Source: Stercorarius parasiticus (Eukaryota; Chordata; Aves; Charadriiformes; Stercorariidae). Taken from it: a stretch of DNA of 64,000 nucleotides. Where the stretch lies: assembly GCA_013396915.1 (NCBI GenBank), contig VWZL01000583.1, positions 709,034 through 773,033 of the forward strand, read 5' to 3'. The notes under the pieces are model-generated. The model did no database searches, was not told the origin of the DNA, and saw only the letters and a program-made list of their open reading frames with translations. The position numbers and the translations under genes are program-made. Shown one piece after another: positions 52,691-64,000 of this stretch. Each line of letters opens with the position of its first letter. The first letter of the stretch is position 1.

Positions 52691-55090
52691 TGATTTAGAT
52701 TTTTATATTTGCTGAGTACCCAAGTACTTAACTAATAATTACTGTTTTTTTATAAATGTGATAAACATATAGGGAACCCATGATCACAAATCATGTATAC
52801 GTTGCCTGTTTTTATTAGGTGACTTAAGCATGGAGAACAAGAAGTGTTACCCTAAAGATCATGCATAACATACGTATATATATCCAGGGACAGCGAGTAA
52901 TAAACAGTCTCTGGAGCTTGGCAGAAAGTTCATTCAAGGGCGATCATGCACTTTGCATAGTTTTGTTTATTGTGTAGTAAGTAGTCAAATAAATTTTCAG
53001 ACATTGAAAGTGTATTTTTCTATAATACAAATTTTTAAGCAGGTTTCTTGGCATGCTTTTTGTTTGTGCTGTGCTTGAGGTTGTTTATGGCATTAGTGGT
53101 TTGTGTGTTTGTGCGTGTTTGCATTCTGTCTGTTTATGAACTATTTCACTGGTACCCTTACACAGCATGTGGTCGGTCGAAGATTATTTTTGATAGCTTG
53201 TGTAGTCATCGTGCATTTTGCTGAAAGGATTTTAAACTAAGTTAGGTTAAACACTACCTATCTGCAGTTATGTAAAGACAGACTTGCAGGTTGTACTTAT
53301 CTTCACGGAAGTTAGATACAAAAAAATACCTGCACCATTTTAAAGATGAAAGTGTGACTTGGTGCCAATTTTTCCAACAATCATGGCAGTTTGGTATATT
53401 TGAGTTTCATTAAGATAGGCCAATTCTATTAATAACTGGAACATTAGTATATTTTTATTATCCTAGATGTTAAAAATAATTAACAGATGACTCATTATAT
53501 TATAATAATACCATGTGTGTAAATCATTATTGAAATGAACTGCAGAAGCAAAACCAAACCTCTAACAAGGATAATTTAAATCACTTCAGTCTGTAATTGA
53601 CAGATAAGTATAGGCAATACTTTCAGGACCCACAGAGAGGGTTGTGAAATTAATCTGTGAATTACACTGGTCTTAGAGCGTTAGTGGATACTTTTCCTGG
53701 TGTTTTGAAAGTATAGGTTGTTCAGCATGTGTCTAACAGGTCATTGCAGAAATACTGTTTGCAAAAAATGTAGATGCTGAGCAGCTCTAGACACTTGCAG
53801 ACATCAGTAAGGATATTGTGAACACTGCAGAATAAAATATTGTTACTTTATTTAGATGCCTAACTGCTACTTTAAGAACATAATTCTCCCCACTAATCTT
53901 GTCCTGGAGTTCAAGAAACTCTGCTTCTGCAGAAATTATTGAGAATGTGCATGAAACTTAAAAGAAACAGAGCTGAACAATAATAAATGCTTATGAAAAT
54001 TCCACTTGTAAGTACGGAAGTTCTTCACAGGTAATAAACTCCATGTATCAGCTCAGATTTTCTTGAGAATACTTTCATACAAGTATACTTTTTTTCTGCC
54101 TATCAGAATAATATTAGACAATTTTCTGATACTTCTTTTACATTGCTCAAGTGTGCATTTATGAGAGCTTAAAATACATTTCATTAAGATTATCGGTCTT
54201 TGAATATGAGAATAAAATTAATGAATATCAGTGAAAACATTTCATTTATGTTGTGCACAGTTTTTTATCTACTTTCTGAATGTAAAATATTATACTGCTG
54301 TATCATTTATAACACCATGCTGTGCTGCACAACTATAGTTGCTTTTTATGTATAGTGCTGTGACATACAGTGAGACCTTTGCTTAAGAATAATTATTTAA
54401 GTGACTTTAAGTGAATTAGAAAGAAGATAGCTAAAGGTGGAATTCAGACCCTCTAGCTACTCTTTCTGCTTGTAACATGCCATACCTGTGTTATTCCTGA
54501 GAAGCTGAAATTCAATCCACATAAAATAACATTTTCTGTGCCTCAAGACATAGGAGCCATTCATACAGAAACGAGAAGCAAAATGTGTACAGAAATAAAC
54601 TTCACATCTTGTGACAGTAGCAGCAGGTTCATAGTGTCAGGAAGAAAAAAAATGATGAAAGGAAGCCAAGCCTGACAAACTGAATTGTGGCTTATCTGAA
54701 TGTTGTTGAACTTCGTTTCACTAACAAAGCAGCGGTATATTTTTTTTCACGAAATAATAATTTACAGATAAAAAAGGAAAAATTATAAAAGTTCCTTCCT
54801 ATCACCATAATAAGCTAGTTTTAAAATAAATGCGTATGTACTATATAAATTCATAGATCTTGGCAACTATACAGGTACTCTTCAATATTTAAATTGGGAG
54901 CAGAGAAGAAGATTTTAGTAAAAGCTAAATGATGATACAAAGGACTGAATCTTGCAATAATTTGCATGGAAATGTTTATCCATGCAGAGTCAATGTAAAA
55001 ATCCAAATAATCACTATGTAAGGTGTACTATATTTCTATGTATTAATGTGCAATATTTTATAGAATGGAGAATATGTATTCTATATTATT

Positions 55091-55104
55091 AGAGAGAGAG
55101 AGAG
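55091..55104. repeat. (AG)7 microsatellite
   Basis: Seven uninterrupted AG units. Confidence 0.9.
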
Positions 55105-56580
55105 CATATTGAAGTTACACAGTATGTATATAAATTTATTTCCATATCCTATCTGGACATCTATACATCTTTCAGTTCTTGTTTTTTGTATAAATCAGGA
55201 GTGATTCCGATAGTCAGTGCCTAAAATGTTGTAAGAGGTTATCGTCAGGTCCCTTATATATAGTAAACACATATTAATATTTAAGAGATGAGCCAAGACA
55301 ATACTTAACTACTCATTTTGGGCTGTGTCCAAATACTGGCTCATATGCTAACTACTCAAAGTATAGTATTTTGATAATATTCTTCAGCAGACTTTTTTTT
55401 ATGTTGTAAAGAAGACCTATGTTGCTTGGTTGTTCTTGAAAATAGAAGTTAACTTTTATGTTATTTAAGTTTTTTCAACTTTTTAGCCTTGATACCTTCC
55501 ATTTTGTGCTTCCAGTGCAGTGAGAGTACTGCTGGAAGAAAAATTTAACTTCCAGGAAAGTTCAGCAGATCTTTTGGGACTTACAGCATATAAGAAGTCA
55601 GGCACTGTTCAAGTGAGCATGATATTCACAAGCCCCTAGAAAGCATTTTTAAACCCTGAGAAAGTAGGTTTGATTTTGCAAACAATATTACAATTATTGT
55701 CTAAAATTTTGCCTTTAATATATGAAAACATCCCATGGGATTGAAAATATGTTCCGCTTCATTATATGTATTGGCTTCAGACATCATTACCCACTAAAAG
55801 TCACTTCAGTTCCAGGTGTGACTATTTCCTATATAAGAAATCAAGCAGCTAGTTAATTATCCACTTTAAAAATAAAATTCTGTCCTTAAGACAAAAGGAG
55901 AGGGACACTTTTCATGACATTTCCAATGAACTGGAACTTCTTACTTCAAATGATATTCCAAAAACTTGCTTTTTCTCTTGGAACTGGGTCAGAGTTTTTC
56001 TAGCCTTGATAGAATTGGCATCCTTTCTCCAAATCGAAATATGCCAGCCGTAGTACTTTTTCAGTAATATACTTATCATGCAGAAAATCTTTGATAAGGC
56101 CACATATGCAACATTTGTGTTATAGACATGCACGAACCTGTAAGGTTATGTGACTGTGAGTAACCCCTTCTGCCATTTGATGTTACTAAGACTTCAGAAA
56201 GCTTGACCGTGAGACAGACTTCTTTTTCCCCCAAAGGCTCAACAATTTTCCTGCTACAATTTTCAGAAGAACTCTTTGTTTGAAGAAGCTGGGCAGGGTA
56301 AAGCTGGCAGACTGGAACACTGCCCTGATGTGTTGTGACAGACATGTAATCTGCCATTTGACCACTGGTTCACACATCAGTGTTAATGTGAATGTGACAC
56401 CTCTCAGCATACTGTTAATCATGCATTACTCTTCTGTCTGAAATGTGGAGATGTGGAGTAGACTTTTATTCTTTTTAGAAGACTACACAAAAAACCCTAG
56501 TGAAATGAAAATTTACAGCCATAAAGGCAAACTGATTGACAGCTGCAAATCATAGTCACAGCAACATTGATATATACATA

Positions 56581-56660
56581 TTTATAGATCCCTAGATTTT
56601 GAAACTGAAAAGGATCATTAGAACATTCTGCTTAATCTAACGCATTCCTATTCCAAATGT
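56581..56660 (-). mobile_element. old CR1 3' end fragment
   Basis: The plus strand reads TAGATCCCTAGATTTTGAAA, then AAGGATCATTAGAACATTCT and GCTTAATCTAA. This looks like a decayed reverse complement of the CR1 tail 'tcatagattctaaggccagaaggaccattgtgatcatctagtctgacc' common in sauropsids. The divergence is high. Confidence 0.45.
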
Positions 56661-58714
56661 GCAAGGAGTCAAACATGCAGTCCCATGTCGAGTGTGAGGA
56701 AACCTAGAAGATGGCCTTCCATAGTCCAGAAATGAGATCAATTCAGCTTTCGTTTCCTCACTAACACTTTTTTGTCTCTTGGGTTTTGTTTCCTTTTCTC
56801 CTGGTGTTTCATCACCAAAGTGCCCAGGAGTTCATCTGCTTTCATTCAACTGAAATGCATGTACCAGATGGTGCAAATAGCCCAGTATATTTCAATCCTG
56901 TATCCATGTCAAAAAACAGGCAGACTGCTGCAATTCTTGGTTGCTGCACCTCATGGTATCAAAGGCTGGCTAAGAAGAGTGACACTGCTTGACAATGAGT
57001 AAGATTTTTCAGGTCTGGCAGGGAACTTGCTTTGGAAGCTAAAATTCTGCTTCTACTCCGTTGGAGTTGCTTTTCATGATTAATTAATTGTGTTTACACT
57101 AATCTACAAAGGACGTAAAGAAATACAAAAATAGAGTTACAGAAATGTGTCTAGTTATGATACTTTATAGTAACCATTTTGTCACCTGTATTTTAAGTAT
57201 ATTACCTACTTGCTTGCTAGAATTACACTAGAAATTGACCTACAATAGAAAGTTCTATATTGTACTTTTCAGCATACTTTCACAGGAGGAGCGTTTTTGC
57301 TTTTGCTATGTGAACAGCCTAGACCACTGTTATCCTTAGGTCAATGAAGTTTGAAAGTATCTTGAGTGCTAGGGAGGGCAGTGAAGGTCACTAGCTGCTT
57401 TCATCTGATAACAGCTGCTTAGAATTTGACCACAAGATTTTCAAAATATCTCCATAGTAAAGCCTTACACTTGCAAAAGACATAGCTCTAGCAAAATTAT
57501 GATATGAGGTTTAGAAAAGTGGAGAGTTACGTTTGTCTTGGAAAACAGAAACTGGAGAGAGTAGTTGAAAGCTGTTGGGTTGACATTCTCTCTGTTGGTT
57601 TCCTGACTCCTAGGTGCTATAACAATAACACAGAGTTCAAGAAGAGTTATACCTTCCTATCCATTCTGGCATTTTACTAATCCCACAAATAACAGAAGAC
57701 TTACATGTGATACCTTTGTGCAGCAATTCAGTGCTTTCTCACCTTGTCCTCTGTCACATCTGCAAGAGTATGTGGCCCTTTATGACCCAGGCAGAATATT
57801 CCCCTGCCTTTTTCAGGGTTACCTGTGCATTTTTTGATCTTCCCCTTGTTCACAAGCTAGAATATGAGAAATGTAAAACCTGCTGGAGCATTCTGGTTTG
57901 ACTGATTTTAGTGGTCTGTAGGATGGTTTTTAAGTGGCCCAGGAAGGGACATACAGCACTCTTTTTACCTGTTTAACCTTCTGTCAAGCTTTAAAGCTTT
58001 TCTCTGTATTTTCTATTTCATTGAAAATTCATCATTGTTCTGAGTCCCCAAACAAAATTTTTACCACTGAAGAGACAGACACTTGATTTGGAAAGCTAAC
58101 TTCCTTCCTGAACAAAGAATTTCAGGACAGAACAGAGTACGGCAGAAATGTTCACATAGCTGAAAGAGTTATGGAATTATAATAGGAATTGTAATCAAGT
58201 TAGCTGCACGTTAATTTTGCATGGGTGTAAGTGTACCACGTGTGTGGATATTCTTGTTAACAAATCTATTTATGTGTATTTGTATATATATTCAAAAGCT
58301 CTAGTTTGCCTGCAGTTGTGGTGTAGGTGATTCTTCTTGTGTGTGTTACAGTTACAGAAGTATCATTTTAAGCAGAGATGATGCTGAAAAGAATTGTTTT
58401 CTTTAGCTAAAGGCAACTAATAGGTTAAGTAAGAATCATCCAACAGGCCATGGCAGCAATTTATATTTACTGGAAAGGTGTGAAAAATAAGGCAGGAGAG
58501 AAATGTTATTTAATATGATAGATGGAAGTGCCATTAAGACTAGTGGGATGAAGGTAATAAAAGAAAGTTTAGACTGACTACCCGAAAAAATCTGGAGAGC
58601 AAACTAGTTGCACTAAACGACTGTATAATCTCTATGGGGAAGCATTCAGTCCAATTGCTTGAGATTTTTGAGAGGCCAAAGGAACAGCAAAATACATGGT
58701 GGGGAAGAAGCTTG

Positions 58715-58781
58715 AATTGGCAGGTAGATAGATTAGCTGACCTATTAGTTCTTTTCTATTGCAAACTTCTATGATTTTATG
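58715..58781 (+). mobile_element. old CR1 3' end fragment
   Basis: The plus strand reads GATTAGCTGACCTATTAG, then CTTTTCTATTGCAAACTTC and TATGATTTTATG. This resembles the CR1 3' terminus, in which a 'gatgacct ... cttcca ... tctatgattctatg' ending is typical. Only the last 70 bases or so are recognisable, and upstream similarity is too weak to set a start. Confidence 0.5.
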
Positions 58782-59040
58782 TGGGGAAAATTCCTTTTCA
58801 ACCCACGCTGGCAATCTGTTTATGTTCTGAAGTATGATGATTGACATCCCTTTTAACTTTTAACCTAGAGAATGTCTCTGCAAGTGTTATTCCTACATAT
58901 AAATGTCTAATGCTTTTAATAAAAAAAAAAAAGTCTCTCAATTAGGGGACTGTATCCATGTGCAAATGCAGAATGGAGATCACAACAGAGTCTGAGGTGT
59001 TATAGCGGCATGGGCAGCACTCCCACTCAGGAAGGATGGG

Positions 59041-59235
59041 GCGTTGAGAAGGAAAAGGGAGCATTTGGGGCTTAAAGACTAGAGAGAGAGGGGAGGCAAA
59101 CAAGAGAGAAGTGGATAAAAACAGTCAGAAAGAAGAGTATAATTTTTGTTGAAAGGGGGGGAATAGGAAAGAAAAGAATAGAGAGAAATAGGAAGGTGGA
59201 AAGGTATAAAAACAGAGAAGCAAGATACCAGGGGA
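59041..59235. repeat. purine-rich (GA-rich) tract
   Basis: Nearly 200 bases of strongly purine-biased plus strand, with GAGAGAGAG, a run of seven G and AGGAAAGAAAAGAATAGAG-like blocks, and few pyrimidines. Confidence 0.8.
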
Positions 59236-61840
59236 AAACTAATTTATGGAGTAGAAGAACAAGAAGAACAAATAATGATGTGCTCCTATTATTATGGTGC
59301 CAGAGTACTTCCTACTTGTAAGTGTTTACCCTTGGTTCATCCACGTGCAGCCTTATATTTTTTTTCATTTCAAACAGTGCAATGCTTAGTAAGCATCGCT
59401 GAAGTACAGTGCGTGTTTTTTTGTAACAAATAGTGTATTTCACAATTAAAACTCAGCCTGTCCACCTTTCCTGTGAAAGTAAAGCCCACCAAAACATAGA
59501 GCATGTATAAAAATATAGCACCCTAGCAGAAAGTGCAGTCTTTCCTGCATTTTGCCCTGAACTAGGGGACTGGAGATGGATTTAGTATCAGGAAAACATC
59601 ACAAAAGAAATATTTAAGAAATGCTAAGCTAGCAATACTGAACATATTTAAATAATACTACCAAAAATGTTATTCAAATTTTATGGCATTAAACTAAAGC
59701 CCAGAGTATAAAAAGACAAAATTATTACAGAGATTTCCAGTTACTCAAAAAATATCTTTCCAATGTTACTTGTTCTGACTTAAAGAAGTTTGCTGAAGCA
59801 TCAACTTCATTTCTGTCGAGGGCTGTAAAAAAGATTGAAGCCGGGGCCTGGAATATGAACAAACAATGCATCTAAGTTAGTGCCCCACAGAATATTTTAA
59901 AATTATTTAACACAAATCATCTCAGTGTCAACAACTCATCACAGATAAACTATCTAATTAACAGAAGCCATCATAGTATTTGAGAACTCAGTCTTGGCTC
60001 AGTTGATATACCAGAAGGGCACTCCTTGATAAGCAAAAATTATAAAGGAAGGTTTAAAAAATGTTACTGCCTGAAGTAGATTCTTCTTAGTTTTAAATTA
60101 ACCCTCTGCTAGGTTGGGATTTTTGGTTTTTTGGTTTTTTTTTTTAATCTCTATGAGATAATGAGCACAGGTTGGCCTCATGTTCTTAGATATATTCCAT
60201 GCTAAGATTCTGTAACACAGTCTATTTTATGATGCAATATTTTTTCAGTGAGTCTGCCATGGACTTGATACCATGCCAAAATGACAGCTCAGTTAACAAA
60301 AGTGTCCCCAGCTTTCGTAACTACTTCTGAGATAGCTTTACCCCACTTCTTTAAAATTGCAAAGGTTGTCAAAATCTTAAGGATATAAAACTTTGCTGCA
60401 AAACACTTTTGGGCATCAAAACATGGACTGGTGGTTGCAGCAGCAAACCTACCACGTTTTGGAATCCAGGTGCTTTGTTTCCCTGCATGAAGTCTGTGGG
60501 GAGAGAAAGCTGACAATGGGATCCATAAAAACATAAAATAGACCAAAAAAGTTACCTAAAACAGCTCATGGGAAATACTGTAAAGACAGATTTCTTATAA
60601 GTCTCTGAGGGGTGATATTTACATGTCTAGGTTGCAGGGAGACAACCTAGGACAATAAGATTCATTGCCCTAAAACTGCTCCTTAAAATCGTCTTTTTCA
60701 TAGAGGAAATGTGAAGTAACAGTAGGTAGGAGTGAAGGACCATCTTCTCCCCATTCCATGCCAGGTAGATTATTTGTTACAACATTTGCTGAGGTTATGG
60801 CAGATATGGGTCTAATGATCTCTTATGCCTAATGGCGATTTGAATGTGTCTCTTCCAGATAAATGTTGTGGCTGCTCAGCTGTAAGACAGTCTGGAGCAG
60901 TCCCTCACACTTCCTCGTAGAACATTACTCCTGCTATGGAGCGATCAATCTCATTATGCCGGAGAGAAAAGGTGAGACATCATGTCTTAAAAATGCCAGT
61001 CATAAAGTGCCAGTGTACAAAGAGCAGTGCAAGACCGTTCCATTTGCGTCAAATACCGGCTTTTATTTGCTAGGCTTCAACTGGTGCATATACTTTTTGT
61101 GGTCTTTTTATTCTGTGAAACAATGAAAGAGAACCAGCCTATGTCTCACGGTAATAATTTTGTTTTCTTCACAACTGTCACACCATTTGTCCAGTGAGTA
61201 ATTTCTATTGAAATTTCCCTCCCACTTGGCTATGAACTTGCCCCACAGTTCGTATTATCCAGGAAGAATGGGTATAAATGAGAAACTCTTTTTCAGCTGG
61301 TTCCATAACTATCAGGTGACAGTCTCAGAGGCTGGATTTTGGTTCTTCCAGGGAACTGCAGGACAACTGCAAAAGGAGGGGGGAGGTCTGAGTAAATATG
61401 GTAAAAAATATTGATATGTAACACTGGTAAATACAGAAATTATGTTTCATATCTGAGCAAACAAGGCTACCAGTATGAGCTCTGTGACATGAAGATGACA
61501 AATAAGGGTCACTAGACTGAAGGGTTTTCCTGAGTAACATTGAAGAATTGATATTTTTTTCTCAGCTGAAACAGATCACACTGCTGACATCATCTTGCAA
61601 GAGAACAATTTATCCTTAGTCGTTATACCATTCCTAGAGCATTCCCAGGTTTAAACAAAGCATACTTGCCACCATCTTAGTGAATAGAGATGCTGAGTTT
61701 CCCAAAGTCTTTTAAAAAAGAATAAAAATAAGCGATGAAAACAGAATAATCTACAGATGTTATTCCCAATGTATTATTCTGCAGCAGAAAACAGGTTTTA
61801 AACCTTGATCTGTCTGAGATTTATTGTCACAAGTATGGAA

Positions 61841-61886
61841 GTATTTAAGCACCTAACTCAACTACCTACCTTTGCAAATTTGAGCT
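61841..61886. repeat. possible ancient sauropsid interspersed repeat
   Basis: GTATTTAAGCACCTAACTCA and CCTACCTTTGCAAATTTG resemble the 'tatttaggcacctaa ... tacctttgaaaatctgg' motif that recurs in bird and turtle genomes. Confidence 0.35.
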
Positions 61887-61940
61887 CTAGCTTTAAAAAT
61901 AAATGAACAGGAAAATAAACAGGAATATACATCTGCATAT

Positions 61941-61956
61941 TACTACTACTACTACT
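61941..61956. repeat. (TAC)n microsatellite
   Basis: Five TAC units and one extra base. Confidence 0.9.
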
Positions 61957-62345
61957 AAAACATATGGCCATTTTTTCAGCAAAACACTTTATAATCCAAA
62001 ATTTTCAGTGGAGTAATGGGAAAATGGCTTATTTTCAACTGAAAAAGCTTGACAAGAAGTGTTCCCTTCTTTCTTTGAAAATTTTAAATGCTATGAACTT
62101 TGAAAAATCTTCTTATAGTCAATTAATTAAAAATTATTGCTAGGTTTCATTTCTGTCTAACTTGCCAGAACTGTTGAGGGAGGCTCCGATAAGGAAATCA
62201 GTAAGTCATAATGATCATTTTAATGGTGTCAACGTGTCATACAATGAATCAAATGTAGAGAAATTCATTTATTTACCTTGGCTTTCACCTGACACTAAAG
62301 TAGAAGTGATGTTATTCTAGGAAAATTCTCATAAAGAATGCAGGA

Positions 62346-62386
62346 GTACTGACTGGAAGATTACTGACTGGAAGAGATTACTGAGC
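62346..62386. repeat. short imperfect tandem repeat, 16-17 bp unit
   Basis: TACTGACTGGAAGAT is repeated as TACTGACTGGAAGAGAT, followed by a partial third copy (TACTGAGC). Confidence 0.8.
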
Positions 62387-63684
62387 TTTAAATGCAGGCA
62401 ACCATCTAATACATGCCAGTGTAACCCTAGTACAATAGACTGAAAAAACCACAAAAGTTGTCAACTGCTGAAGGCACATAGCTGGCAAAACCAAGACAAT
62501 TGACAATGTGTTTGGTCTGCCCCGTATCCAAGGTTTGTTATACATTTATCATTATATCAGTTTACACAACTTGATGTATAGTTTACTTAATGTTGTTAGA
62601 AGTCTGTTTTACCCAGTAATGCTCCAGAGATACTTCTTCATGTATTACATTCACATACAGAGAAGGAGCATAAGTGGATATGGAAGTATTACCAAAGTCT
62701 CTTCTGAGTGGAGAGGCACCCTATCTTCAGTGCTTTCTTTTGTATTTAATGAATTAATGTTCTATTGAAGTTAGAAGCAGTGATGACGATACGTTCGTGT
62801 ACATTACTCAAAAGATACGGATTATCTCAGGTAAGAGTTGTGGAAATAACGCATTTTTCAGTTTCCTGGCAGTTCTAGATAATGATTTCAGATCAATTCA
62901 AATTAATGGCAGCTCTTGGACTATTTTCAATGTTTAACATGCACACATATTGTTTCACCAGACATAGATATGCACAAACTTGACGTTTTCAGAGGTCTTC
63001 TCCAAGTCTGGGGGAGTTACTACATATATATTCTGCTGTCTTGAACAGTTCAGGCAAGATGTAACAACCCTCATCACTTCAGAACAATATAATAATTATT
63101 AATAAATTCTAACTGACCACAATGAATTTGTTTCTGTAAAAAGAATAGCAAAATCTTCATAAAAGCACTAATAACTCCCTGCCACCACCACCCTCAAGGC
63201 CCAAAACCCTCAGGTTCCCCCCTAGCTCCCCTTTGCAAGAAAATGCAACACGCTAGGGATACCCAGAATTTTAAGGGGAAAGACTAATTTCAGAGAAAGA
63301 TTCTTCATTAAAAATGAAAATTACATTATTTCTCGAGTGTTGATTTGGATTTACACATACTTCACATTCATGATGAGTATGCACACAACGGAATGACTGG
63401 AGTCCAAAAACGTCTCTATACCATCATTGCATTTTCCTGAATCTGACACTGGCAGCATGCAGAAACAGTCTCTCATAAACGTTAAAAGACGGATCGGTTT
63501 GCATCTGATAAGTGTTAGAAAAAGGGCTAGTTTTCTGGGGATGGTTCTATCAAATTGGGATTAACATTTTCCACTTAGTCCCTTATGCTTCTGGAGAGGC
63601 TGACATAATTTAGTGACGATGAAAGTAACACCTTTGTCATTTTCATTGTACTTCATTTCACCTTCTCATTTGTGTCTTTTTAAA

Positions 63685-63945
63685 ATAAGATGTCTAACTG
63701 AATACAGTAATCAATGTGCCATCGATTTATATAATGGAATTGTAATCTTCTCTTTTCTATTCTCTGTTCCCTTCTTAACACAATTTAACATCTTATTTGC
63801 TTTTTTAATCACCACTGAACAAGTCTCTTCATTGAGCTGTCTACAGTAATGCCTAGATTTTTTTTTTCCTGAGAGGTTACAACTGATTCAGGAGACATCA
63901 TTATGTATAAATACTTTAGACTGTTTCCACTAATGTGTTTTAGGG
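63685..63945 (-). mobile_element. ancient CR1 remnant, end of ORF2 (reverse transcriptase protein)
   Basis: The complement contains a decayed version of the C-terminal part of CR1 ORF2: LGITVDSS, KKANKMLN and IPLYKSM are readable in pieces, matching the family's LGVIVDSS, KKANRMLG and PLYKSLVRPHLEY motifs as I know them. It is interrupted by indels and a T-run and is not functional. The match style is that of old CR1 lineages shared by birds and turtles rather than the young avian types. It may continue beyond either end. Confidence 0.75.
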
Positions 63946-64000
63946 AGGTCTGAGCTGTGTTGAGGCTTATCTGCTACTAAGTTGTTCAACCAGTTATTTT

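Larger units (their letters stand above)
50217..63684. other. gene-poor stretch without a recognised gene
   Basis: Between the solo LTR and the right-edge CR1 remnant I see only decayed CR1 pieces, simple repeats and scattered frames of 60-87 codons without family resemblance or a consistent exon series. Next to the LTR a short minus-strand frame (about 50308-50172, starting MDEYYLPENMLDLEGFG) runs across the target site into the LTR and stops there. It is probably chance. In mammals the region beyond DPH6 is a gene desert towards CDIN1 and MEIS2, which agrees with what is seen here. Confidence 0.5.

Noticed and set aside
52860..52935. Possible second LTR (AATAAA followed by CTCTGGAGCTTGG)
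   Set aside because: No matching target duplication or TG...CA ends could be found.
56772..57002. Two overlapping plus-strand frames
   Set aside because: Neither resembles a known protein and no flanking exon series was found.
1..64000. CRISPR arrays, operons, tRNA/rRNA genes, prokaryotic signals
   Set aside because: No regularly spaced repeats, no tRNA B-box-like sequence in context, no packed gene layout. The window is a vertebrate intron plus intergenic DNA.

Overview
The window looks like vertebrate, almost certainly avian, nuclear DNA. It is AT-rich and gene-poor and carries CR1 retroposons, including one with the typical 3' part and terminal ATTCTATGAT-like motif. It also has long introns, one strong CpG island, and no operon-like packing. 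The only gene I can name with confidence is DPH6 (diphthine--ammonia ligase), on the minus strand. Three consecutive 5' coding exons are present with canonical splice sites and matching phases: exon 1 at 37136-37158, exon 2 at 32984-33078 and exon 3 at 30421-30614. They encode about the first 104 residues, including the PP-loop SGGKDS. The rest of the gene was not found and must lie beyond the left edge, so intron 3 fills at least positions 1-30420.

Layout. Positions 1-30420 are DPH6 intron 3, with one clear CR1 copy (28920-29172), small tandem and inverted repeats and simple sequence. Positions 30421-37158 hold exons 3 to 1 with introns 2 and 1. Positions about 36840-38060 are a CpG-island promoter with a 43-base assembly gap (37355-37397). 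On the plus strand of this island an ATG-started open segment runs straight into a consensus splice donor (37513-37574), as expected for a divergent transcript. From 38 to 64 kb nothing can be named as a gene, but decayed repeats are visible: a MIR-like SINE, three CR1 remnants, and a compact 180-bp solo LTR with a perfect 5-bp target duplication (50032-50211).

The most interesting unexplained signal is at 40037-40948 on the minus strand. Three open segments there have good splice sites and compatible phases, and together they would encode a hydrophobic segment followed by a polar, Ser-, Cys- and acid-rich tail ending at a stop codon. Weaker segments extend this to 41931 but contain in-frame stops. 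It may be an unrecognised gene, a unitary pseudogene, or coincidence; overlapping open frames on the plus strand leave even the strand uncertain. I saw no CRISPR array, operon, tRNA or rRNA, and no convincing novel multi-gene system.
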